Both the position numbers and the translations under genes were made by a program. A DNA stretch of 64,000 nt from an uncultured Bacteroidaceae bacterium (lineage in GTDB: Bacteria > Bacteroidota > Bacteroidia > Bacteroidales > Bacteroidaceae). The stretch covers positions 28,083 to 92,082 of the forward strand of contig CALULY010000011.1 in NCBI GenBank assembly GCA_944321635.1, written 5' to 3'. The notes below the pieces were generated by a model. It saw only the letters and a program-made list of their open reading frames with translations, did not search any database and was not told where the DNA came from. This document shows, piece by piece, positions 7,775 to 16,481 of the stretch. Within the stretch, counting starts at the first letter, position 1, and the number at the start of each line of letters is the position of its first letter.

Positions 7775-8572
7775 TTATCTGACAACGAGCTTGTGCGATG
7801 AGAGCACATTGCCTCCTTCAGTCACAGAGTAGAGGTAAACGCCCTTGCCAAGGTTGACAGGCAGCACCATGTTGCCGCTCGCGCCATCGACATCGCAAGT
7901 GTAGACAGTCTGCCCCGAGAGTGAAACAATCGACAATTCACGCTGCACATCGTTGCCAAAGCCATAGTCAGCAACTACATTGCCCGCCCCGTCCTGATAG
8001 ACCTTGAAGTTGTTGACGACTTCGGCGGATGCTACACCCGTGCCAAGGTCAAAATCAAGGGATATATAAAACACCGAGGGTTCAGCATCGTGCTCAAACT
8101 GGAGCGACAAACGGTACTCAGCCGTGCCGTTGACACGTTCTCCCCCGTAGATGATTTGCAAGTGCATCAAAGAGCCGACTTCCGGAGCCTCTTCTGGCGG
8201 ATTCAGATTCAAATTCTCACCACGGTAGACGCCGTTCGCACCTATTGTGAAATCACTTAAATTACTTGCTGGTTGACAAGAGCCATTATAACACATAGCT
8301 AAAAACATAGTATGCTCAATGGCATAGTCATTGACAGATGACAGTTCAAGCACCCTCACCGTTCCAGCCTGTGACGAATTGTTGACCACATAAAAATCAA
8401 AGTCAGCCGGTCTAGACCCTTCAAATTTACAAGCACCTGTCAACTTTCCGTCCACTGCCGGACGTTCTTCTTCATCAACCCCTGCGGGACCACAAGCCAC
8501 TATGTTGAGTGACTGCGGGAAAGCCACCACTGCCGCCATGGCGGCAATCAATGAAAGTAATAATTTCTTCAT
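7775..8572 (-). CDS. Secreted protein with T9SS C-terminal sorting domain
   Basis: A 265-residue exported protein. The signal peptide MKKLLLSLIAAMAAVVAFPQ fixes the start within a longer frame. The middle is beta-rich with no family I recognise. The last ~70 residues form a type A C-terminal domain (CTD) for the type IX secretion system: NFKVYQDGAGNVVADY, SIVSLSGQTVYTCDV, then LGKGVYLYSVTEGGNVLSSH and the end KLVVR. Proteins with this signal cross the outer membrane and are usually anchored at the surface or released. It is the last gene of a four-gene envelope operon, 45 bp after the Omp28 gene, which suggests it is a partner or client of that system. Confidence 0.75.
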   Translation of the reverse strand: MKKLLLSLIAAMAAVVAFPQSLNIVACGPAGVDEEERPAVDGKLTGACKFEGSRPADFDFYVVNNSSQAGTVRVLELSSVNDYAIEHTMFLAMCYNGSCQPASNLSDFTIGANGVYRGENLNLNPPEEAPEVGSLMHLQIIYGGERVNGTAEYRLSLQFEHDAEPSVFYISLDFDLGTGVASAEVVNNFKVYQDGAGNVVADYGFGNDVQRELSIVSLSGQTVYTCDVDGASGNMVLPVNLGKGVYLYSVTEGGNVLSSHKLVVR

Positions 8573-8617
8573 ACGCACTATTGTTTTTGTTTGATTTGTC
8601 CGCAAATATATCTAATG

Positions 8618-9517
8618 CTACTCCATGCGGGATGCGGTAGCACCCATTTTAATATCTTTTAAATCCAACGTTTTCGTCAGGTGAAAGTCAAGATGAGCCA
8701 CGTTGGCTTGCAAGATTTCGGCGATTGGATTCTCACTGTTGTCCGAATACCTGAACACCAGCGACACGACGGAAACATTGTCTTCATCCCATCCTTCAGG
8801 CAACGTGTACTCATCAGTAATCTCTGAAGAATAAATCACGCCAGCCTCATAATGACCGTTTGCAAACTGTTCACCCCACGTTCCGTTCAAACAATCACGG
8901 AACACATGATTGTGAATGTAATTCTCGGTATCGGGCTCATAGCTTACTTGATAGCTCTGAATGCTGTCCTCCAAGATCCAATGCAGGACACCGAGGCTGT
9001 CATCCACGTTCTCTGCAAATTCAACCAAGGAGAGCATCTGGAAAGATCTCTCACCTGTTATCGAGACAAAAGGAGTGACCTCGCAGACAGCTTCAGTCAG
9101 AGCACGCTCGGCGATTGGACCCGACCAACCAACATAAGAGATGTCATCGTTGTACTGTCTGTCAACAGAGATTGCCGGATTGTTCTTCAACCCGAGGGCA
9201 TCCATATAAGTCTGTGCTACCTCGTTGTGGAGTGGCGTTCCATAAGAAAGGCCGCCCGCGTGCATTGCGACGAGGATCATCCTGTCGCCGTAAGTATTCT
9301 CTTTTTCATCCGCCAACATGGCAGCCGCCGAAGGACAATTTATGCAATTCTGCCCCGTGAAATCCTCCACGACAAACCTCTTGACAAAACCTGTCGTGTC
9401 TTGCACCGGCGGATTTGGATTAGCCATGAAACGCTCATCACCGTTCAACTCGTCACTGCATGACGCAAAACCGAGGACGAGGGATGCAGCCGCTGCATAT
9501 ATTACATTCTTTTTCAT
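8618..9517 (-). CDS. Omp28-related lipoprotein with thioredoxin-like CxxC
   Basis: A 299-residue protein of the Omp28 family (named from Porphyromonas gingivalis Omp28). A lipobox-type signal, LVLGFASC (Cys20), predicts a lipoprotein. The domain opens with FVVEDFTGQNCINCPSAAAM, giving a CxxC pair at C58 and C61 at the tip of a thioredoxin-like fold, followed by ILVAMHAGG and a proline-containing NNPAISVDRQYN loop equivalent to the cis-Pro loop. A disulfide or thiol role outside the cytoplasm is therefore plausible, not proven. It starts 2 bp after the DUF6029 stop and is surely co-translated with it. Confidence 0.85.
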   Translation of the reverse strand: MKKNVIYAAAASLVLGFASCSDELNGDERFMANPNPPVQDTTGFVKRFVVEDFTGQNCINCPSAAAMLADEKENTYGDRMILVAMHAGGLSYGTPLHNEVAQTYMDALGLKNNPAISVDRQYNDDISYVGWSGPIAERALTEAVCEVTPFVSITGERSFQMLSLVEFAENVDDSLGVLHWILEDSIQSYQVSYEPDTENYIHNHVFRDCLNGTWGEQFANGHYEAGVIYSSEITDEYTLPEGWDEDNVSVVSLVFRYSDNSENPIAEILQANVAHLDFHLTKTLDLKDIKMGATASRME

Positions 9518-9519
9518 TG

Positions 9520-11202
9520 TCAGAACACTAAGTTATAGGAAATCTGGAAACCTTTGCTGGCCGGGACATAACGGCAGACACCACCCGAACAGTTGTACCC
9601 CGCACGCGTGCGGCCGTAGGAAACAGCCAGACGGTGCGCCTTGTGATTGAACGTCACCATGCCCATGTAGTAATGTTGGTTGGTAGCACCGAAATTATAC
9701 ATATCGGAAACGGTGAACATGAGGTAGGGCAGCACCGTCAACTCGGCGAGTGCATAGCCCCAGTCGCCTTCATCCTGCTTTGTGTGCAGGTACTGCAACT
9801 CCATGCGCAGTGTCAAACGGCGATTGATGGTGTACTTGCCATCGGCGACAAAGATATGCGAGTTGACAATCTTGCCATTTTCCGCATGGCCTTCCACGAC
9901 CTCTTGATTGTACTTTTGCCACATATACATCAAATTCCCCTTGAATGAACGGTTGAACTTCTTGGAGATGTCGATGTGAAGGTCTTGGTAGTAGAGTTCT
10001 CCTTGCTTGAAAAACTTCGACGAGTAGCCGTCCGAGCCCATCGTCTGACCCCATTTGTTGAGCTTGGTCTCGCGGTCGATGCTGCGGACGTGCGAGAAAT
10101 TGAGTCGGATGTCCGTGCCATACTTGCCACCAAGAGCAGTGCCGCGCTTGAAATTGTAGCGGAACTCACCTTGGTAAGCCCATTCCCCGTCAGGTTGGGT
10201 AGCGTATGGATAGAGGGCAGCCAGTGCGTACGTGTGCTGGTAGGCAAATGCCGGGAGATTGTTGATAGACAATGCCGTCCCCGTCACACTGCGCTGCGAG
10301 CGGTACTGCATATCGTCGCTGCGTTTCGCCTGGAGCAAGAGGCTCATGCCCCGCTTGGAATAAGAGCCTGACAGCAACAAAGCCGTACCTTTCTTATATA
10401 TATAGCCGTTTTCCGCCGATGGGTCGTAACTCTTCATCGCATACTCTGCGAGGAAGCTGTAATTGCCTTTCTGGAGATTTGCCCTGACGTCAAAGGAATT
10501 GACCGTCTCAGGCAGGTTAAGTATCCTGTTCAAGTTGCCGCTCTCGGGGAAAATCTTGTCGTGGTCGGCTTTCTCAAACTTGCCGACATACGACCCACCA
10601 AGTGTGAGGAACCACAGATTGTCCTGCATCCTCTTGGACCATTGGTCGATGCTCAGCTCGACATCCGCGCCATAAACATAGCCCTCGCTGCGTTCCCAGT
10701 AGTAACGTTGATTGCCACCAAGCATCCTGACCCTGATGCCCTTGTACGGGCTGAACTTCAAGCGTCCGCCACGGATGGAATTGTCTATGCCAAGGCTGCG
10801 TTCCTCGTAGGTGCGGAGCACGAGACCGCTGCCAAATTGCTCGTAGAAGTCACCTGCCGTCAGTTCCACGCCTTTGTACTTGCCCGTGATGTAGATGTGC
10901 GGCAATCCTTGCCCCTTGAATCCGCCCTCAAATCCCGGCATCGGGGCTCTCATGTACTCCAACCTCGCTCCCGCATCAACATATTTGCTGCGCAGGTTCA
11001 AGTCAAGATAGGTGTTGCTGAGGCAATCATCAGTGTAAGTACCCGTCCCGATAGCCTCATCCTCCTCGGGGAAGAGCACATCTGTCTGCAAGCTGCCCGA
11101 GAAAGTGAAGCCCTTGCCCTCCTCGTCTTGCGCCACAATGGCAGCCGACGGCAGGAGCAGCATGAGCGACACGCCGAGCACGCGGTAGTCAAATCTATTC
11201 AT
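9520..11202 (-). CDS. DUF6029 family outer-membrane protein
   Basis: A 560-residue protein with a signal peptide (MNRFDYRVLGVSLMLLLPSA), then about 530 residues of alternating hydrophobic/polar beta strands rich in Tyr and Gly, ending in ISYNLVF with the terminal aromatic of an outer-membrane barrel. Segments such as YFEQFGSGLVLRTYEER-like FYEQFGSGLVLRTYEERSLG and the NSIRGGRLKFSPYKGIRVR block match the DUF6029 family of Bacteroidales. No plug or TonB box is visible, so it is probably a barrel rather than a TonB receptor. It is preceded by tlpA (30 bp) and followed by Omp28 (2 bp). Function unknown; it may be the barrel partner of the two CxxC proteins. Confidence 0.75.
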   Translation of the reverse strand: MNRFDYRVLGVSLMLLLPSAAIVAQDEEGKGFTFSGSLQTDVLFPEEDEAIGTGTYTDDCLSNTYLDLNLRSKYVDAGARLEYMRAPMPGFEGGFKGQGLPHIYITGKYKGVELTAGDFYEQFGSGLVLRTYEERSLGIDNSIRGGRLKFSPYKGIRVRMLGGNQRYYWERSEGYVYGADVELSIDQWSKRMQDNLWFLTLGGSYVGKFEKADHDKIFPESGNLNRILNLPETVNSFDVRANLQKGNYSFLAEYAMKSYDPSAENGYIYKKGTALLLSGSYSKRGMSLLLQAKRSDDMQYRSQRSVTGTALSINNLPAFAYQHTYALAALYPYATQPDGEWAYQGEFRYNFKRGTALGGKYGTDIRLNFSHVRSIDRETKLNKWGQTMGSDGYSSKFFKQGELYYQDLHIDISKKFNRSFKGNLMYMWQKYNQEVVEGHAENGKIVNSHIFVADGKYTINRRLTLRMELQYLHTKQDEGDWGYALAELTVLPYLMFTVSDMYNFGATNQHYYMGMVTFNHKAHRLAVSYGRTRAGYNCSGGVCRYVPASKGFQISYNLVF

Positions 11203-11232
11203 CTGTCAACGATGGTGAGTGTCAGAACCGGA

Positions 11233-11718
11233 TTATTTCAACAAAGCCTTGATTTCCTCGTAGAGGTTCAACTCGTCGCCGTCCTTGTAGGAGTTGTGCT
11301 TTGAGACGATTTTGCCGTTGCCATCAAGCAAAAAGACGGCCGGGATCATTTGTATGTTCAACGCACGTTTGAAGTCGCTGTTGGGGTCAAGCAAGACTTC
11401 ATATTCCCATCCCTCGGCATCAACCATGGGTTTCACTTTGTTTGAGTTCTGTCCTTCGTCTATCGAGACGGCAATCACCTTGACACCGGTCTCATCCTGC
11501 CAATCCGGATAGACCTCGTGTATAGCCTTGAGCTCGCGCAAACAAGGTTTGCACCATGAAGCAAAGAAGCTGATGACGAAAGGTTTGCCGTCGTTGCTGA
11601 GTTCGGCGGTATTGACAGTCTTACCCTCTATGTTACGCAGCATCACCGACGGGAGTTGCGCGTTGCAAAGTGCCGTTCCGGCCACAATGAGGACTAACAG
11701 TAATGACAGTTTCTTCAT
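11233..11718 (-). CDS. TlpA-like periplasmic thioredoxin
   Basis: A 161-residue TlpA/ResA-type thiol:disulfide oxidoreductase. A Sec signal (MKKLSLLLVLIVAGTALCNA) exports it. The thioredoxin fold has FFASWCKPCLRELKAI with catalytic C56 and C59, the VIAVSIDEGQ strand and the cis-Pro loop QMIPAVFLLDGNG. Such proteins reduce or oxidise disulfides of envelope proteins. A longer upstream frame exists, but the signal peptide and the promoter at 11764 fix the start. It is the first gene of the operon, so it probably provides redox power to the Omp28 CxxC lipoprotein two genes downstream. Confidence 0.9.
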   Translation of the reverse strand: MKKLSLLLVLIVAGTALCNAQLPSVMLRNIEGKTVNTAELSNDGKPFVISFFASWCKPCLRELKAIHEVYPDWQDETGVKVIAVSIDEGQNSNKVKPMVDAEGWEYEVLLDPNSDFKRALNIQMIPAVFLLDGNGKIVSKHNSYKDGDELNLYEEIKALLK

Positions 11719-11763
11719 AATTTTCGTTTTAAAAGTTACAATCCTATTAACGTATGATGGTGG

Positions 11764-11794
11764 CAAAGATAAATAACTCCACCAACAAAACAAT
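11764..11794 (-). promoter_or_regulatory. Promoter of the tlpA operon
   Basis: On the minus strand ATTG (11791-11794), a 19-nt spacer and TATCTTTG (11764-11771). The -7 element is exact and the -33 element has one mismatch. The predicted leader is about 40 nt. Confidence 0.5.
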
Positions 11795-11916
11795 GTGGCT
11801 TGCAATGTTTTTGACATATTGATGCACCCTGCGTGCAATTAGGGGCGCAACTAAGGGAAAAGGGGGTAAATTTGCCATCCTCATAGACTAAACCCCACAC
11901 AAAAAGACACTGCACC

Positions 11917-13563
11917 ATGAGACTCATCTGGTTTGACCTCAACAGTTCCTACGCCCACTCGTCGCTCGCCTTGCCTGCCATCCATGCGCAGGTGGCACAC
12001 CGCCAAGACATAGAGTGGTCCAAAGTCTCCGCCACAATCAACGACAGCATCGGCGCGATGACCGCCGCCGTTGCGCGGCAAAGGCCGGATGTCATCGCCG
12101 CAAGCTGCTGGCTTTTCACCCACGATGTCCTGACTGCCGTCCTCGCACGGTGCAAGTCATTGCTGCCACAGACGAGGATAATCCTCGGAGGGCCGGAATT
12201 CCTCGGCGACAACGAGGCATTCCTGAGGGCAAACACGGCGGTCGATTGCGTACTAAGGGGCGAAGGCGAGGAAGCTTTGCCCAGATGGCTCGACGCGTGG
12301 GACAGCCCATCCCTGTGGCGGCACATCGAGGGGCTGTGCTGGCTCGCCGATGGACGTTATGTTGACAACGGCATGGCACGCGTGAGGACGTTTGACCGGC
12401 TGGCCGCGCCAGAGAGCAGCGAGATGTTTGACTGGGGGAAACCATTCGTGCAACTGGAGACAGCACGCGGATGCTTCAACACTTGCGCATTCTGCACCAG
12501 CGGAGGAGACCACCCGGTCAGGACGATCCCGCTCGAAAAGGTTGAAGAACGGATTGCCGGCATCGTGTCTCACGGCATACACGATGTGAGGATGCTCGAC
12601 CGCACATTCAACCACGACGCACGCAGGGCCGAAGCCTTGCTCGACATCTTTGAGAAGTATGCAGGACGGGCAAGATTCCATTTGGAGGTACACCCCGGAC
12701 TTTTAACCGAAAACCTGCGGAGGCGCATCGCGCAACTTCCCGTGGGACTGCTGCACATCGAGGCTGGAATCCAAAGCCTCAACGCACGTGTCATCACTGC
12801 AAGCCGAAGGCTCGGCGATGTTGCCAAGTCGGTCGCCGGACTAAAGACGCTGTGCTCAATGCAAAACGTAGTGACCCATGCCGACCTGATAGCCGGTCTG
12901 CCGCACACGACACTCGACGGCATCATCGACGACGTGGCATCACTCGCCGCCTACGGGGCTGGAGAAATACAATTGGAAACGCTCAAGCTCCTGCCAGGCA
13001 CGGCGATGCGCGCCAAAGCAAGTGAACTCGGCATCAGATACTCCCCCCGCCCACCCTACGAAGTCCTTGAGACTGACAACATGACCGCCGACGAACTGCT
13101 CGCTGCCGTGCGCTTGTCGAGGCTGGTGGATGGCTACTACAACACCGCAGCATGGCAAGGCGTCACACGCAGGCTTTTGGCAGACGGCAAGGACTTCCTA
13201 CCCCGATTTCTCGCACACCTGACAAAGGCAGGCGCGACAGAGCAGCCGACGAGCCTGGAGAGGCGGGGATTGCTGCTCTACGACTTCTGCAAAGCGCACT
13301 GTCCGTCGCACGTGACCGATGTGAGCATGGTATGGATCGAGGCAGGGCTATCGCTCAAAAAAGCTCCTGCCGAGCGTGTCATCACCCGCCACGTGCAACC
13401 GGCGGATGAGTGGCATATAATATATGGTATATATAAACAAGGTATGCGCCTCTGTTTCCTGCCTACCAACGAAGACGGCGACGAAGGTTATTGGTACGGC
13501 TATCCCACCGATGCGCAATCGGCACGCCCGACATTAAAGGCAAAAGGAAGGCGCAAGGGCTGA
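11917..13563 (+). CDS. B12-binding-type radical SAM protein (DUF4080)
   Basis: A 548-residue radical SAM protein. Residues 1-130 resemble the cobalamin-binding Rossmann domain of this class (RIILGGPEFLGDNEAF, CVLRGEGEEALPRW), without an obvious DxHxxG motif. The radical SAM core begins with ETARGCFNTCAFCTSGGD: C186, C190 and C193 bind the 4Fe-4S cluster. The C-terminal part is the DUF4080 extension. The substrate is unknown; members are often annotated as radical SAM enzymes of uncertain methyl or sulfur chemistry. A -7-like TAAATTTG lies at 11867-11874, without a matching -33. Single gene, with repeat array B downstream. Confidence 0.88.
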   Translation: MRLIWFDLNSSYAHSSLALPAIHAQVAHRQDIEWSKVSATINDSIGAMTAAVARQRPDVIAASCWLFTHDVLTAVLARCKSLLPQTRIILGGPEFLGDNEAFLRANTAVDCVLRGEGEEALPRWLDAWDSPSLWRHIEGLCWLADGRYVDNGMARVRTFDRLAAPESSEMFDWGKPFVQLETARGCFNTCAFCTSGGDHPVRTIPLEKVEERIAGIVSHGIHDVRMLDRTFNHDARRAEALLDIFEKYAGRARFHLEVHPGLLTENLRRRIAQLPVGLLHIEAGIQSLNARVITASRRLGDVAKSVAGLKTLCSMQNVVTHADLIAGLPHTTLDGIIDDVASLAAYGAGEIQLETLKLLPGTAMRAKASELGIRYSPRPPYEVLETDNMTADELLAAVRLSRLVDGYYNTAAWQGVTRRLLADGKDFLPRFLAHLTKAGATEQPTSLERRGLLLYDFCKAHCPSHVTDVSMVWIEAGLSLKKAPAERVITRHVQPADEWHIIYGIYKQGMRLCFLPTNEDGDEGYWYGYPTDAQSARPTLKAKGRRKG

Positions 13564-13618
13564 CGCCGACGCCTTAAAGACACAAATCACAGCCAGAAAA
13601 AGCCACAAACGACACACG

Positions 13619-13717
13619 AAAAGTTTGTTTTTAGCCTGCAAATACATAATTGCAGGCTAAAAACATATAGATTTAACTTGCAAACACATAAACTTAGGCT
13701 AAAAACAAACTTTTCAT
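13619..13717. repeat. Array B: 21-bp phased units with inverted flanks
   Basis: Three A/T-rich 21-bp units (13640-13660, 13661-13681, 13682-13702), of which the first and third share the frame AAAYACATAA...AGGCTAA, lie between inverted flanks AAAAGTTTGTTTTTAGCCT (from 13619) and AGGCTAAAAACAAACTTTT (ending 13714), followed by CAT. The left flank can also pair with TTGCAGGCTAAAAA at 13650, giving alternative hairpins. Architecture and flanks are shared with array E at 45926. Confidence 0.7.
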
Positions 13718-13812
13718 CCATCCCTACCAACAAACCAGCAGTCAGCCGCAGAAAGTTTAGGCGACAAAAAGCGGTGATTCATACGGGAAATGCGCCGCTG
13801 GGGCAAAAACCT

Positions 13813-13843
13813 TTTGCGACGGATGTCAAAAGCAATACTTTTG
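13813..13843 (+). promoter_or_regulatory. Promoter of the efflux/two-component operon
   Basis: TTTG (13813-13816), 19-nt spacer, TACTTTTG (13836-13843), an exact consensus match. The last G lies only 10 nt before the first tolC ATG (13854), so the leader would be extremely short unless the ATG at 13872 is used. Confidence 0.7.
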
Positions 13844-13853
13844 CTCTGCATTA

Positions 13854-15242
13854 ATGACCAAACCACAACCTATGGTGAGAGCAAAGACAACAAGACTGAT
13901 CGCATTGTGTCTCATCGCCACTGCGGCAGCCCACGGGCAAACGGCCGACAGCACCGCCACGACGGGCGACAGATGGTCTCTGAGACGCTGCCTGGACTAT
14001 GCCACGGAGATGAACATAAGCATCAAAATCAACGAAGCCAACGCCAGCAGCGCCGAGATAGACAAGAAGGCGGCCAAGGCGGCATTCCTCCCAAGCCTCA
14101 ACGCCAACGTAGGACAACGCGTCGTCAACAACCCGTACAGCGAGAGCAATACGATCATCGACGGCGACAGAATCTCAAGCACGGCGTCAAAGACCAGTTA
14201 CAACGGCAGCTATGGCATAGACCTGTCGTGGACTTTATACGAAGGCAACCGGCGCATCAACGACTACAAGCAACAGAAAGTGGCGGCGCAGATCGCGCAA
14301 CTCACCGTGGACGAGAGCATCAACAGCATCCAGGAGAGCATCGTCCAAGCATACATCCAGATCCTTTATGCGACCGAGGCGGTCGGCATCAACCGTGCCA
14401 CGCTCCAGTCAAGCACGGCGGAGCGCGAGCGCGGGGCGGCTTTGCTTGAGGCAGGCACGCTGTCGCAGGCGGACTATGCGCAGCTGGTGGCCAATGAGAG
14501 CAATGACCGGTATGCATTGGTCTCGGCAGAGGCGACGCTGGACGGCTACAAACTGGACCTGAAACAGTTGCTCGAACTCGACAACGCGGAGAGCATCAAC
14601 ATCGAACCGCTTGACATCAGCAACGCTGATGTCTATGCAATGCTGCCGGACAAGGAGACAATCTATGAGTCGGCACTGGCCTTCCGACCTGAGATAAAGG
14701 CCGGAGAGCTCGCCATCGAGCAGTCTGAGCTCAACACCACTGCAGCCAAGTCGGGCTACATCCCCACCCTCAGCCTCAGTGCGGGCATCGGGTCGAGCCA
14801 CACCAACGGCAACGACTTCAGCTTTAGCGAACAAATGAAGACCAATTGGAACAACTCCGTGGGGCTGACACTCAGCATCCCCATCTTTGACAGGCGACAG
14901 ACCAAGAGCAATGTGCAGAGGGCAAGGCTCCAAAAAGACATCAGCAGGCTGCAATTGGACGACAGCAAAAAGGCCTTGCGCAAGTCCATCGAGAACCTCT
15001 GGTTGAACGCAAGGAGCGCGCAGAAGCAATTTGCAGCCGCAAACGAAAAGGTGAAAAGCTGCACGACAAGCTACCAACTGGTCAGCGAGCAATTCCGTCT
15101 CGGGATGAAAAACACCGTGGAACTGCTGCAAGAAAAGAACAACCTGCTCGCGGCACAGCACGAGATGCTGCAAGCCAAATACACCTCAATCCTAAACACT
15201 GCGTTGCTTGACTTCTACTGCTACGGAGTCATCGACCTCTAA
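13854..15242 (+). CDS. TolC family outer-membrane efflux protein
   Basis: A 462-residue outer-membrane channel component of a tripartite exporter, forming a trimeric barrel with a periplasmic alpha-tunnel. A signal peptide is followed by two OEP repeats: LRRCLDYATEMNISIKINEANASSAEIDKKAAKAAFLPSL-type heptad helices in the first half, and FRPEIKAGELAIEQSELNTTAAKSGYIPTLSLS with SVGLTLSIPIFDRRQTKSNVQ in the second. Two starts are possible, ATG at 13854 and ATG at 13872; the second leaves a normal leader and a tighter signal peptide (MVRAKTTRLIALCLIATAAA). First gene of a six-gene unit with adaptor, ABC transporter and regulators. Confidence 0.9.
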   Translation: MTKPQPMVRAKTTRLIALCLIATAAAHGQTADSTATTGDRWSLRRCLDYATEMNISIKINEANASSAEIDKKAAKAAFLPSLNANVGQRVVNNPYSESNTIIDGDRISSTASKTSYNGSYGIDLSWTLYEGNRRINDYKQQKVAAQIAQLTVDESINSIQESIVQAYIQILYATEAVGINRATLQSSTAERERGAALLEAGTLSQADYAQLVANESNDRYALVSAEATLDGYKLDLKQLLELDNAESINIEPLDISNADVYAMLPDKETIYESALAFRPEIKAGELAIEQSELNTTAAKSGYIPTLSLSAGIGSSHTNGNDFSFSEQMKTNWNNSVGLTLSIPIFDRRQTKSNVQRARLQKDISRLQLDDSKKALRKSIENLWLNARSAQKQFAAANEKVKSCTTSYQLVSEQFRLGMKNTVELLQEKNNLLAAQHEMLQAKYTSILNTALLDFYCYGVIDL

Positions 15243-15253
15243 AAACTACCGCA

Positions 15254-16474
15254 ATGAAAAAGAACAAGAAAGGCATCATCATCACACTCATCGCTGTCGT
15301 CGCCGTGGCAGCGATCGCAGCCGTCATCATAGGCAAGAAGGCGAATGCACCGAAAATCGTTTTCAACACCGTCACCGTGGCCAAAGGTGACATCTCCAGC
15401 TTTGTCACCGCAACAGGGACGGTAGAACCGATGACCGAGGTCGAAGTCGGAACGCAGGTGTCGGGCATCATCGACAAGATATATGTGGACTACAACTCCA
15501 ATGTCAAGCAGGGACAACTCATCGCGGAAATGGACAAAGTGACGCTGCAAAGCGAGCTGGAGTCGGCACAAGCAATGTATGACGGCAACAAGGCGGAATT
15601 TGAATACCAGAAGAAGAACTTCCGCCGCAACAAGATGCTGTTTGAAAAGCAGATGATAAGCGAGTCGGAATACGAGACAAGCGAATACAACTACCGCATG
15701 GCCAAGAGCAGCATGGACAACAGCAAAGCCTCGCTCGACAAGGCCAGACGCAACCTTTCGTACGCCACCATCACTTCGCCAATCGACGGCGTGGTCATCG
15801 ACAGGGCAGTCGAAGAAGGACAGACGGTGGCAGCAGGATTCGAGACCCCGACCCTGTTCACCATCGCTGCGGACCTGACCCAGATGCAAGTCGTGGCGGA
15901 CGTTGACGAGGCCGACATAGGCGGTGTCAAAGAGGGGCAACGGGTGGAATTCACCGTCGATGCCTATCCTGGCGACACCTTCGAGGGGAGAGTGACACAG
16001 ATCCGCCTCGGCAGCAGCGAGACGACATCGGGCACATCGACGACGACGGAGAGCGTGATCACATACGAAGTGGTAATCTCGGCACAGAACCCCGACCTGA
16101 AACTCAAGCCGAGACTGACTGCCAACGTCACGATATACACCCTCGACAAGCCCGACGCAGTGAGCGTGCCGGCAAAAGCCCTCAGGTTCAAACCCGAACC
16201 GCCGCTCGTGAGCGACGAGTACACCGTCATCGACTGCGACGCGGAGCATAAGCTCTGGACGCTGGACGGCATGACATTCACAGCACACAAGGTAGAGACA
16301 GGGCTCAGCAACGGGATACGCACCGAGATCCTCGGCGGCCTGCCAGAGGGTACAAGCGTTGTCGAGGAAGCCACGCTCGCATCTTCCGCACCGGAAATGG
16401 CGGATGGCGACAACGAACGAAGCCCCTTCATGCCCGGACCTCCCGACCGCAACAAGAAGAACTCCAAAAAGTGA
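15254..16474 (+). CDS. Periplasmic adaptor subunit, MacA/HlyD type
   Basis: A 406-residue membrane-fusion protein linking the inner-membrane ABC transporter to TolC. One N-terminal transmembrane anchor (GIIITLIAVVAVAAIAAVII) is followed by a lipoyl half (VATGTVEPMTEVEVGTQVSG), a coiled-coil hairpin at roughly residues 95-170, the second lipoyl half (TITSPIDGVVIDRAVEEGQ) and beta-barrel and membrane-proximal domains (LTQMQVVADVDEADIG, SVPAKALRF). The order is that of MacA. It starts 11 bp after tolC and ends 7 bp before the ATPase gene. The Lys/Asn-rich tail is unremarkable. Confidence 0.9.
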   Translation: MKKNKKGIIITLIAVVAVAAIAAVIIGKKANAPKIVFNTVTVAKGDISSFVTATGTVEPMTEVEVGTQVSGIIDKIYVDYNSNVKQGQLIAEMDKVTLQSELESAQAMYDGNKAEFEYQKKNFRRNKMLFEKQMISESEYETSEYNYRMAKSSMDNSKASLDKARRNLSYATITSPIDGVVIDRAVEEGQTVAAGFETPTLFTIAADLTQMQVVADVDEADIGGVKEGQRVEFTVDAYPGDTFEGRVTQIRLGSSETTSGTSTTTESVITYEVVISAQNPDLKLKPRLTANVTIYTLDKPDAVSVPAKALRFKPEPPLVSDEYTVIDCDAEHKLWTLDGMTFTAHKVETGLSNGIRTEILGGLPEGTSVVEEATLASSAPEMADGDNERSPFMPGPPDRNKKNSKK

Positions 16475-16481
16475 AACATAA

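Noticed and set aside
13420..13445. A TATATAATATATGG-type A/T stretch as promoter or attachment site
   Set aside because: It lies inside the radical SAM gene and is read through by an intact frame (HIIYGIYKQGM).
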